Assembly (NCBI GenBank): GCA_023416855.1
Contig: JAEZGU010000299.1
Location: 1-14,648 of the forward strand
Reading direction: 5' to 3'
DNA length: 14,648 bases
Origin: Bacillota bacterium
Lineage (GTDB): Bacteria > Bacillota > Clostridia > Tissierellales > Sedimentibacteraceae
The notes beneath the pieces are model-generated. The model was given only the letters and a program-made list of their open reading frames with translations. It ran no database searches and was not told the origin of the DNA. Numbering within the stretch: the stretch's first letter is position 1; every line of letters starts with the position of its first letter. A program made the translations under genes and the position numbers. Positions 1-6,162 of the stretch are shown here, piece by piece.

Positions 1-496
1 GTACAAAGCTACTTTTTAATACGTTGACTATTACACTTGTATACATTTCATTAAGCGCTTCAGTATCGTTAGTTACTCTTGTTACAAGCTTTCCTATTGG
101 GTTTTTTGTAAAAAAGTTCAGCGATAATTTACTTAAATGAATAAAAACCTCCATTCTAATATTATAGATTATTTTTTGACCTATAAAACTAAGGATTAAT
201 GCTTGTGCATAATTAAGAAAAAATATAACTATAACTGTTAATAAATATACGCCACCAATTTTTACAATACCGGCAATATCATGCTGCCTGTCCAAAAGCT
301 CGGTACTACCTTCGCTTCCGTATTGGGATAAAAATGTATCTACAGCATCACCTAATAAAATAGGTTGATAAAGTTCTATTGCAACAATTATTAGTATAAT
401 CGCTATTGCTAAAATGAAAAACCATATATATGGTTTAGCATATTTTAATAATCTTTTATATAAGTTTTTATCATGTCTCTTTAAGATTGTATCCAT
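1..496 (-). CDS. ABC exporter half-transporter, N-terminal part (BmrD/YheH-like partner)
   Basis: Incomplete gene: it starts at ATG 496 and runs off the left edge, leaving about 165 residues, all transmembrane domain. The start MDTILKRHDKNLYKRLLKYA is preceded by an AGG-rich ribosome site that overlaps the end of the upstream ABC gene; that gene's stop ends at 505, only 8 bases away. Two hydrophobic segments are visible (roughly residues 20-42 and 75-100). They are followed by the intracellular-loop motif of type I exporters, seen as NFFTKNPIGKLVTRVTNDTE. The nucleotide-binding domain lies outside the window. Tight coupling to a second half-transporter with a degenerate catalytic site suggests that this is the catalytically complete partner of a heterodimeric multidrug- or lipid-type exporter. 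That role is inferred from family architecture, because the missing domain cannot be checked here. Confidence 0.88.
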   Translation of the reverse strand, partial: MDTILKRHDKNLYKRLLKYAKPYIWFFILAIAIILIIVAIELYQPILLGDAVDTFLSQYGSEGSTELLDRQHDIAGIVKIGGVYLLTVIVIFFLNYAQALILSFIGQKIIYNIRMEVFIHLSKLSLNFFTKNPIGKLVTRVTNDTEALNEMYTSVIVNVLKSSFV

Positions 497-504
497 ATAT
501 TTAC

Positions 505-2292
505 CTATTCCTGTTCGTTTAACATTTTTTCTAATAATTGCTTTTCATAGATCGAATGATAAAGGCCATTGTTTCTTAATAGTTCCTCATGTGTACCGGT
601 TTCAGTTATTTTACCTTCATCTAAAACTATAATCAGATCAGAATCCTGAATTGTTGATATTCTGTGAGCAATAATTATATTTGTTTTATTTTTTCTTGAT
701 TCCTTTATATAATATAGAATCTTTTCTTCAGTATCAGTATCCACTGCAGAAACCGAATCATCAAGTATAAGTATTTCAGGATCTTTAATCAACGCTCTTG
801 CTATTGATATACGTTGTTTTTGACCTCCTGAAAGTGATACTCCTTTTTCACCAATAATTGTATTGTATCCATCTTTGAAGTCCATAATATTATCGTGTAC
901 TACAGCTAATTTAGCGGCTTCTATAATTTTATCTGTATCAGAACATCTTGCTCCAAAATCAATATTACTAGCTATAGTATCTGAAAATAAAAAGTTGTCT
1001 TGAGGAACATAACCGATACTCTTTCTTAATAAATTTAAAGGAATATTTAATATATCATTTCCATCAATAAAGATGGAATTTTTATCAGGATCAAATATTC
1101 TTAATAACAAATTGGCTATAGTTGTTTTTCCACTGCCTGTCCTACCAATAATACCTAATGTTTGTCCTTTTTTTATTTCAAAGTTTATATTTTCTAATAC
1201 ATAATTTTCTGTTTCGGGATATTTATAATTTAAATTTCGTACACTTATATTACCATGTATACATTTCATACTTATAACATTTTCATTATCTTGTATTTCT
1301 ATGGGTTCATTTAATATTTCTTCAATTCTTGATAATGAAGCGGCACCTCTTGAAAAAATATTAATCGTGATTCCAATAGCCATCATCGGCCAAACAAGCA
1401 TACCTAAATATGCAATAAAAGCTGTAAAATCACCTAAGCTTATTCTACCTATAATAGTTATGTAACCTCCGTAGGCAATAGCAACTGCTAATGCAAGCCC
1501 TGAAATAAACTGCATAAAAGGATGCATTATTGATTGCAATCTCATTAATTTCATATTTTTTTCAAATGTATTTTTATTTTCTTTCTCAAAGGCAGCAATA
1601 AACTTTTCTTCTTGAACAAAAGATTTTATAACTTTAATACCTGAAAGATTTTCTTGATCAAAGTCTGATAATGCTGCAAAGGCTTCTTGTCTACTGGTAA
1701 ATCTGATAAACATTTCTTTTCCTGCAAATCTTACAGAAATAGCAATAAGCATAAGAGGTATTACAGCAGCTAAGGTAAGAAGAGGATCAATTTCTGTCAC
1801 CATGTTAAATAAAGTTATGCTTCCAAGAGCAATTACATCAAATAATGTCAAAATACCGTGAGCTAATGCCATACGTACCGCTTCCAAATCATTTGTCATA
1901 TATGCCATTATTTCACCGGGGCTATGTTTCTGATAATATTTAGCTGACATTTTTTCAAGATGTGAGAACATATCGTTTCTTATATCTCTTTCAATACTTC
2001 TGCCTGTACCAAAAATAAAAAATCTCCACAAAATTCTTCCAATATACATAATACCTGCAATTATAAAGAGTAATATTATAGAAGTTTTTATAGAATATAA
2101 TTCAATGTTATGTTGTTCAATGCCATCAATTACTGCACCCACTATTATTGGAACCCTTGTTTGAGCAATATCCACTATTAAAAGTGCTATAATACCTAAT
2201 ATATAATTAAGTGAGTATTTTTTGAAAAATTTTTTTATGTATTTACTTTTAATGAATCCATTTGGTTTGTTTTGCTTTTCTGAAAAGTCCAT
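505..2292 (-). CDS. ABC exporter half-transporter with degenerate Walker B (BmrC/YheI-like)
   Basis: A 595-residue type I ABC exporter subunit: about six membrane helices (residues 29-52, 70-95, 145-165, 168-188, 258-282, 288-312) followed by an ATPase domain. Visible motifs are Walker A GRTGSGKT at 383-390, Q-loop Q431, signature LSGGQ at 487-491, Walker B ILILDD at 507-512 and switch histidine H543. The residue after the Walker B aspartate is D512, where the catalytic glutamate normally sits. In known heterodimeric exporters (BmrC/BmrD, TM287/TM288) one subunit carries this Asp substitution, so this is probably the non-catalytic-site subunit. The next gene downstream, 8 bases away, encodes the partner. 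AAGGAG at 2298-2303 lies 5 bases before the ATG. The substrate cannot be deduced. Confidence 0.93.
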   Translation of the reverse strand: MDFSEKQNKPNGFIKSKYIKKFFKKYSLNYILGIIALLIVDIAQTRVPIIVGAVIDGIEQHNIELYSIKTSIILLFIIAGIMYIGRILWRFFIFGTGRSIERDIRNDMFSHLEKMSAKYYQKHSPGEIMAYMTNDLEAVRMALAHGILTLFDVIALGSITLFNMVTEIDPLLTLAAVIPLMLIAISVRFAGKEMFIRFTSRQEAFAALSDFDQENLSGIKVIKSFVQEEKFIAAFEKENKNTFEKNMKLMRLQSIMHPFMQFISGLALAVAIAYGGYITIIGRISLGDFTAFIAYLGMLVWPMMAIGITINIFSRGAASLSRIEEILNEPIEIQDNENVISMKCIHGNISVRNLNYKYPETENYVLENINFEIKKGQTLGIIGRTGSGKTTIANLLLRIFDPDKNSIFIDGNDILNIPLNLLRKSIGYVPQDNFLFSDTIASNIDFGARCSDTDKIIEAAKLAVVHDNIMDFKDGYNTIIGEKGVSLSGGQKQRISIARALIKDPEILILDDSVSAVDTDTEEKILYYIKESRKNKTNIIIAHRISTIQDSDLIIVLDEGKITETGTHEELLRNNGLYHSIYEKQLLEKMLNEQE

Positions 2293-2321
2293 ATGAGCTC
2301 CTTAACCTTTTTATCAATTTA

Positions 2322-2350
2322 ATTATACTCTTACCGCAAAAAAATAACAG
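2322..2350 (-). promoter_or_regulatory. Candidate promoter of the ABC exporter operon
   Basis: On the minus strand a perfect TATAAT (2327-2322) lies about 30 bases before the ATG at 2292. The -35 region 17 bases upstream reads CTGTTA (2350-2345), only three matches to TTGACA. The -10 is convincing and the -35 is weak. The -35 adjoins the hairpin that may end the upstream gene. Confidence 0.45.
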
Positions 2351-2374
2351 CATTTTATTTTTAATAATAAAATG
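2338..2374 (-). terminator. Weak AT-rich terminator after the small beta-rich gene
   Basis: A 9-bp inverted repeat, CATTTTATT (2351-2359) with AATAAAATG (2366-2374) and a 6-base loop, is followed on the minus strand by CTGTTATTTTTTT. The stem has almost no GC, so termination would be inefficient, and some read-through into the ABC operon is possible. Confidence 0.35.
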
Positions 2375-2404
2375 GATTTATTCATTAAAAGCTATAGCAA
2401 TGAA

Positions 2405-2842
2405 TTAGTGCTTTTCAGGTATTATTATATATTCTGTACGTGCTTCTCCTGTAGTAATAGGGGAAAGGACTACATTATAAGATGTTGTAGTATTTGGAAA
2501 TATTTCAATATTTATTATCACAATTCGATAATAACCAGGCTTATATACTAATAAATGATATTCAGATAAGTTCTCTCCTCCAAATTCATGAATAACAGGA
2601 AGTTCTATTAAAGGAATTTTACCCTCAGTATCAGACATATATCTAACTATTACGTTTTCTGTAGCTGCTTCTTGATATATTCCTCTTACTTCATATAAAT
2701 ATACAGTAACTTCAGCGTTTTCGATAGGGCTTTGGTCAATAGAAGAGAATACACTTAAATCAAGAAATCCGGTTTCATTGCTAATTTCTAAATTTCTAAT
2801 TAATTTATTTTTAACTTTATAGGGCTTATTTAAATTAGACAT
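2405..2842 (-). CDS. Small beta-rich protein, transthyretin/carboxypeptidase-regulatory-like fold; possibly spore-related
   Basis: A 145-residue protein that I do not recognise as a named family. ATG 2842 is chosen because AGAAAGGAA sits 8 bases upstream; the frame is open further 5' to 2929, but that start has no ribosome site and would run through the leader hairpin. There is no signal peptide or membrane helix. The pattern (GFLDLSVFSSIDQSPIENAE, TVYLYE, a DTEGKIPLIELP turn, YHLLVYKPGYYRIVIINIEI, then TTTSYNVVLSP) matches the carboxypeptidase-regulatory/prealbumin-like beta-sandwich, with its typical inherited-variation, 'GY' and paired-strand positions. Similar domains occur at the N-terminus of clostridial spore cortex-lytic proteins such as SleC. 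Together with a sigma-K-like promoter this suggests a spore-surface or cortex role, which is inference only. Confidence 0.75.
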   Translation of the reverse strand: MSNLNKPYKVKNKLIRNLEISNETGFLDLSVFSSIDQSPIENAEVTVYLYEVRGIYQEAATENVIVRYMSDTEGKIPLIELPVIHEFGGENLSEYHLLVYKPGYYRIVIINIEIFPNTTTSYNVVLSPITTGEARTEYIIIPEKH

Positions 2843-2873
2843 ATATGATTTCCTTTCTGTATCATAATAAGAT

Positions 2874-2895
2874 GGAACGACACGTAGGTCGTTCC
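2874..2895 (-). promoter_or_regulatory. Leader hairpin upstream of the small beta-rich gene
   Basis: A perfect 8-bp inverted repeat, GGAACGAC with GTCGTTCC around a 6-base loop, lies 31 bases before the chosen ATG. If transcription starts near 2901 from the predicted promoter, the hairpin begins within a few bases of the RNA 5' end. It is far richer in GC than its surroundings. It could stabilise the messenger or be a DNA operator. It has no U-run after it, so it is not a terminator. Confidence 0.55.
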
Positions 2896-2907
2896 TTACG
2901 AGTATAT

Positions 2908-2934
2908 TATTATATGATAATAAACACAATTCGT
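2908..2934 (-). promoter_or_regulatory. Candidate sigma-K/sigma-E-like promoter
   Basis: On the minus strand, CATATAATA (2916-2908) fits the -10 consensus CATANNNTA of the mother-cell sigma factors. An AC dinucleotide (2934-2933) lies exactly 16 bases upstream, as in the sigma-K pattern AC-N16/17-CATANNNTA. No TTGACA-like -35 stands at 17 bases. The same bases contain TATAAT, so a sigma-A promoter with a poor -35 is the alternative. Confidence 0.4.
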
Positions 2935-2948
2935 CCGTAGGTGAATTG
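2927..2948. repeat. Inverted repeat CAATTC-N10-GAATTG
   Basis: A 6-bp perfect dyad (2927-2932 and 2943-2948) overlaps and extends upstream of the -35 region of the predicted promoter for the small beta-rich gene. It is a possible operator, but it is short and could be chance in AT-rich DNA. Confidence 0.3.
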
Positions 2949-3019
2949 AACAGTATAAAAAAACAATATTTTAAAATGATTAATTATTTATAATTTTATA
3001 TATTTTTAAAAAATAACTA

Positions 3020-3048
3020 TTGACAAATTTAATATTCAAACATATAAT
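3020..3048 (+). promoter_or_regulatory. Consensus promoter P1 of the argG T-box leader
   Basis: TTGACA (3020-3025), 17 bases, TATAAT (3043-3048): a perfect match to the vegetative sigma-A consensus. Transcription would begin near 3055, leaving the whole T-box stem I inside the RNA. The intergenic stretch before it (about 2949-3019) is almost pure A/T with nothing recognisable. Confidence 0.85.
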
Positions 3049-3076
3049 TGAATAAAAATTATGAATTATGTATAAT
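3048..3076 (+). promoter_or_regulatory. Overlapping second promoter P2 of argG
   Basis: TTGAAT (3048-3053), 17 bases, TATAAT (3071-3076). Its -35 shares base 3048 with the -10 of P1, so the two could not be occupied at once. Its start, near 3083, would fall at the very foot of T-box stem I. P1 is therefore the better candidate for the regulated transcript. Confidence 0.45.
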
Positions 3077-3079
3077 TTG

Positions 3080-3293
3080 ATGATTGGAAGAGTAAATTAA
3101 ATTTTAGCTTCAGCGAGTCGGAATAGAGTGTAAGTCCGATAGTTAAAATTAATCGAAGAGAGCCCATGAAGAGATCCTCAGAATTAATAGTATGAGGATA
3201 CGGTTAAATACCGTTAAAATGTAGAGTAAGCAATTGCTTAGAAAAAGAGTGGTACCGCGGTATAATCACTGCCTCTTTACTAAGCATTTTTTT
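3080..3293 (+). ncRNA. T-box leader (tRNA-Arg responsive) controlling argG
   Basis: The conserved T-box sequence AGAGTGGTACCGCGG is at 3246-3260. Stem I has an AGTA loop-E strand (3091-3094), a stem from 3100-3109 to 3141-3150, the AGCGAG element (3112-3117) and a distal hairpin TCGGA/TCCGA (3118-3122, 3135-3139). On the returning strand GAA (3155-3157) is followed by one base, then AGA (3159-3161), then a purine. By the layout known from the glyQS leader, AGA is the specifier, an arginine codon. A further hairpin is ATCCTCA/TGAGGAT (3174-3180, 3193-3199). The antiterminator pairs AAAGAG/CTCTTT (3244-3249, 3273-3278) and GCGGT/ACTGC (3257-3261, 3268-3272) around the TGGT bulge. Uncharged tRNA-Arg should therefore switch argG on, which fits the product's pathway. 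Confidence 0.93.
3235..3293 (+). terminator. T-box regulated terminator
   Basis: TGCTTAG (3235-3241) pairs with CTAAGCA (3280-3286), directly followed by seven T (3287-3293). The AAAGAG/CTCTTT helix can stack inside it. The 5' arm also pairs with the segment just before it: TAAGCAATTGCTTA at 3227-3240 is a perfect palindrome. That local pairing is a likely way to free the read-through state. Confidence 0.8.
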
Positions 3294-3316
3294 ATGCAGA
3301 CACATCCCCTGCATAA
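3292..3316 (+). promoter_or_regulatory. Hairpin just downstream of the T-box terminator
   Basis: TTATGCAG (3292-3299) and CTGCATAA (3309-3316) form a perfect 8-bp stem with a 9-base loop in the read-through RNA, about 70 bases before the argG start. It lacks a following T-run, so it is not a second terminator. It may protect the 5' end of processed argG messenger. The remaining stretch to the argG ribosome site is AT-rich and shows nothing else. Confidence 0.5.
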
Positions 3317-3388
3317 GCAATAATAAATAATAATTATGCATTAAATTAATTTATAAAAATAAGCATTAAAATTTTGGAGGAATGAGAA

Positions 3389-4639
3389 ATGGAAAAAGAA
3401 AAAGTAGTTTTAGCATATTCTGGTGGATTGGATACTTCAATTATAATTCCGTGGTTAAAGGATAATTACAATGATTTAGATATCATTGCATGCTGTGTTA
3501 ATGTAGGTCAAGAAGATGATATGGAATTTGTAAAGAAAAAAGCATTATCATCAGGTGCAAGTAAAGTATATATAGAAAATGTAGTTAATGAATTTGTTGA
3601 AGAGTATGTTTATAAAGGAATTAAAGCAAATGCGGTTTATGAAGGAAAATATATGCTTGGTACTGCATATGCAAGACCTTTAATAGCTAAAAAGTTGGTT
3701 GAAACAGCTCACAAAGAAGGAGCAAAATACATTGCTCACGGATGTACAGGAAAGGGTAATGATCAGGTACGTCTCGAAACTGCAATAGCTGCCTTAGATC
3801 CAACTATTCAAATTATAGCTCCATGGCGTATTTGGGATATTACTTCAAGAGAAGAAGCCATTGACTATGCAGAATATAAAAATATAGATCTTAACGGAAT
3901 AACAAAAGAAAAAATATATTCAAGAGATCAGAATATTCTTCATATAAGTCATGAAGGCGGGATGCTTGAAAACCCTGGACTTGAACCGGATTTTGATGAA
4001 ATATTGGTTATGACAAATACAATTGAGAAAACTCCGGATTTTGCAGAATATATTGAAATAGAATTTAAAGAAGGGATACCAGTTAAGCTGAATTCTAAAA
4101 AGTTAAACGGTGAAGAAATGCTTAAAAGCTTAAATAAAATAGGTGGAACACATGGCATAGGCGTCATAGATTTATTAGAAAATAGACTTGTAGGCATGAA
4201 ATCAAGAGGCATTTATGAGACACCCGGTGGAACATTGCTTATAGAAGCCCATAAATATTTGGAAAGCTTTGTTTTAGAAAAAGATACAGCTCATTTTAAA
4301 GATATGATGTCTCAAAAGTATGCAGAGTTAGTTTACAATGCTATGTGGTATTCAGGACTAAAGGATGCTTTCGATGCATTTGTTGATTCAACACAGAAGG
4401 CAGTAACAGGTAAAGTAAAATTGAAATTATATAAAGGTACAATCAAATTTGCTGGAATGGTATCCGAAAATGCTTTGTATAATGAATCAATTTCGTCATT
4501 CAGTACAGGAGATTTATACGACCAAAAGGATGCAACAGGATTTATTCATTTATACAGTCTACCATACAAAATTCAAGCTTTTAATAAATTGAATAACTCA
4601 TCATCAAGTACAGAAGTGAAATACAGTTTTAAAGAGTAA
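3389..4639 (+). CDS. argG: Argininosuccinate synthase
   Basis: This enzyme joins citrulline and aspartate, using ATP, to argininosuccinate, the penultimate step of arginine synthesis in the cytoplasm. At 416 residues it is slightly longer than the usual 400 or so. Family motifs are clear: the PP-loop AYSGGLDTS at 9-17, NAVYEGKYMLGTAYARPLIA at 81-100, HGCTGKGNDQVR at 117-128, SRDQNILHISHEGG at 178-191 and MKSRGIYETPGGT at 270-282. The extra length lies in a serine/asparagine-rich C-terminal tail (about 400-416). TTGGAGG at 3374-3380 is 8 bases before the ATG. A T-box leader reading an arginine codon precedes it and a terminator follows directly, so it is transcribed alone. argH is not in the window. 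Confidence 0.97.
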   Translation: MEKEKVVLAYSGGLDTSIIIPWLKDNYNDLDIIACCVNVGQEDDMEFVKKKALSSGASKVYIENVVNEFVEEYVYKGIKANAVYEGKYMLGTAYARPLIAKKLVETAHKEGAKYIAHGCTGKGNDQVRLETAIAALDPTIQIIAPWRIWDITSREEAIDYAEYKNIDLNGITKEKIYSRDQNILHISHEGGMLENPGLEPDFDEILVMTNTIEKTPDFAEYIEIEFKEGIPVKLNSKKLNGEEMLKSLNKIGGTHGIGVIDLLENRLVGMKSRGIYETPGGTLLIEAHKYLESFVLEKDTAHFKDMMSQKYAELVYNAMWYSGLKDAFDAFVDSTQKAVTGKVKLKLYKGTIKFAGMVSENALYNESISSFSTGDLYDQKDATGFIHLYSLPYKIQAFNKLNNSSSSTEVKYSFKE

Positions 4640-4651
4640 GAAACTCAAAAA

Positions 4652-4700
4652 AATACAGTAAAAAAAGGAGAGAGAAATCTCTTTTTTTTCTTGTATTTTT
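4652..4700 (+). terminator. Intrinsic terminator after argG
   Basis: A long stem: AATACA (4652-4657) pairs with TGTATT (4692-4697), and inside it AAAAAAGGAGA pairs with TCTCTTTTTTTT around a GAGAAA loop, with one G-T pair. It starts about 12 bases after the argG stop and ends in T-rich sequence. Confidence 0.85.
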
Positions 4701-4718
4701 ATTAAGTTATGGTATACT
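4691..4718 (+). promoter_or_regulatory. Candidate promoter of the MATE gene
   Basis: TTGTAT (4691-4696), 16 bases, TATACT (4713-4718), 27 bases before the ATG at 4746. The -35 lies inside the 3' arm of the argG terminator, an economical but common overlap. Confidence 0.55.
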
Positions 4719-4745
4719 TATCATTACTCGATTTGGAGGTGTTAT

Positions 4746-6122
4746 ATGGAAAATCGTGATGATAAAAAAGAAGAGAGCAAATCAATTAATACCATGACAG
4801 AAGGTAGTCCCATCAAAATTATTCTTGCTTTCGCATTTCCCATGCTTATAGGTAATGTATTTCAGCAATTATATAATATGGTAGATAGCATCGTTGTAGG
4901 AAATTATGTAGGAAAGCTTGCATTGGCAGCAGTTGGAACCGGATTTCCGATAATTTTTATGATGGCGGCTTTATTTATTGGCCTTGGTATAGGTGCTACA
5001 ATTCTAATTTCTCAATTTATAGGCGCTGGAGATATGGATAATGTTCAAAAAACATCACAAACCATATATTCAACAATGATTATTGGTTCAATACCAATTA
5101 CAATTATAGGAATACTATTATCTAAACCAATATTGATGCTAATAAATACACCTGCTGAAGCTTTGCCTATGGCAAATACATACATGATTATTATATTTGC
5201 CGGTATGATAGGAATGTTTGGTTTTAATATTAATGCAGGAATATTACAGGGTTTTGGTGACAGTAAATCTTCCTTATTATTTCTATCTATAGCCACAGTA
5301 ATCAATATAGTCCTTGATTTAGTTTTTGTAATTGTTTTTCATTGGGGTGTTGCAGGAGTAGCAATAGCAACAGTTATTGCCCAATTTGCCTCATGGATAT
5401 TTGGCATTGTTTACATGCGTAAAAAGTACGAAGTACTAAGATTTTCATTGTTTAAATTTAGATTTGACAAAGAAATATTGAAGAAAATTCTAAAATTAGG
5501 ATTACCTACAGGCATACAACAAATATTATTTTCAGTTGGTATAATGAGTTTACAAGCATTGGTTAACAGCTATGGTTCTGATTTTATTGCCGGCTTTAAT
5601 GCAGCAAACAAAATTGACACATTTGCATTCATGCCAATTGTAAGCTTTAGTAATGCAGTTACAACTTTTACCGGTCAAAATATTGGGGCTAAGCGTATGG
5701 ATAGAGTTCATCAAGGAACTATTGCGGCAATTGGTTTATCAGTTGCAGTTTGTATTGTTTGTTTAATAATAATACCTTTTGGGCCGTATTTGTTGGGATT
5801 GTTTAATCAAGATCCATTTGTTATAGAAGCTGGAATGATATATTTATATAATGTAATGCCAACTATAGCATTATTAGCAATTGTATTTACTTTAAATGCA
5901 GTTATTAGGGGAGCAGGTGAGTCAATTGTTCCAATGATTGGAGCCATAGTATCCTTGTGGCTTGGCAGAATCCCTGCTGCTTATTATATAGCATATAATT
6001 TTGGTAAAGAATATATGTTTTTAAGTTATGCAGTAGGATGGTTGTTCTGGTTATTGATATCCGGTCCATATTACTTATCAGGAAAATGGAAAACAAAATC
6101 AGAAAAACTTATGATGCAATAA
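4746..6122 (+). CDS. MATE family efflux transporter
   Basis: A 458-residue integral membrane protein of the multidrug and toxic compound extrusion family, which exports cationic compounds by Na+ or H+ antiport. About 12 hydrophobic segments are visible, starting at residues 24-48 after a charged N-terminus. The family's internal two-fold repeat shows as paired motifs: SQFIGAGD at 89-96 with GQNIGAK at 310-316, and QGFGDSK at 168-174 with RGAGES at 388-393. GGAGGT at 4735-4740 sits 5-6 bases before the ATG. It is a single-gene unit between its own promoter and a shared bidirectional terminator, with no local regulator. The substrate and coupling ion cannot be read from the sequence. Confidence 0.94.
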   Translation: MENRDDKKEESKSINTMTEGSPIKIILAFAFPMLIGNVFQQLYNMVDSIVVGNYVGKLALAAVGTGFPIIFMMAALFIGLGIGATILISQFIGAGDMDNVQKTSQTIYSTMIIGSIPITIIGILLSKPILMLINTPAEALPMANTYMIIIFAGMIGMFGFNINAGILQGFGDSKSSLLFLSIATVINIVLDLVFVIVFHWGVAGVAIATVIAQFASWIFGIVYMRKKYEVLRFSLFKFRFDKEILKKILKLGLPTGIQQILFSVGIMSLQALVNSYGSDFIAGFNAANKIDTFAFMPIVSFSNAVTTFTGQNIGAKRMDRVHQGTIAAIGLSVAVCIVCLIIIPFGPYLLGLFNQDPFVIEAGMIYLYNVMPTIALLAIVFTLNAVIRGAGESIVPMIGAIVSLWLGRIPAAYYIAYNFGKEYMFLSYAVGWLFWLLISGPYYLSGKWKTKSEKLMMQ

Positions 6123-6158
6123 AAATACACCGGAGTATTTATACCCCGGTGTTATTTT
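6122..6158. terminator. Bidirectional terminator between convergent genes
   Basis: ACACCGG (6127-6133) and CCGGTGT (6146-6152) form a strong stem extended by A/T pairs on both flanks, giving a T-rich tail on either strand (TTATTTT on plus, ATTTTTATT on minus). It lies between the stop codons of the MATE gene (6122) and the aminotransferase (6163), so it serves both. Confidence 0.88.
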
Positions 6159-6162
6159 AAGT

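Noticed and set aside
414..632. Plus-strand open frame of 72 codons at the junction of the two ABC genes
   Set aside because: It lies wholly antisense to two well-supported transporter genes, lacks a ribosome site and has no recognisable domain.
2405..2929. Longer 174-residue version of the small beta-rich protein
   Set aside because: The upstream start has no ribosome site and the extra residues would be encoded by the leader hairpin and predicted promoter. ATG 2842 has a good AAGGA site.
3151..3156. ATC, AAT or CGA as the T-box specifier
   Set aside because: These lie before or overlap the GAA of the loop-E strand. In the glyQS layout the specifier follows GAA after one base, which gives AGA.
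3201..3213. CGGT/ACCG mini-hairpin as a separate riboswitch
   Set aside because: It is part of the normal T-box architecture between stem III and the antiterminator.
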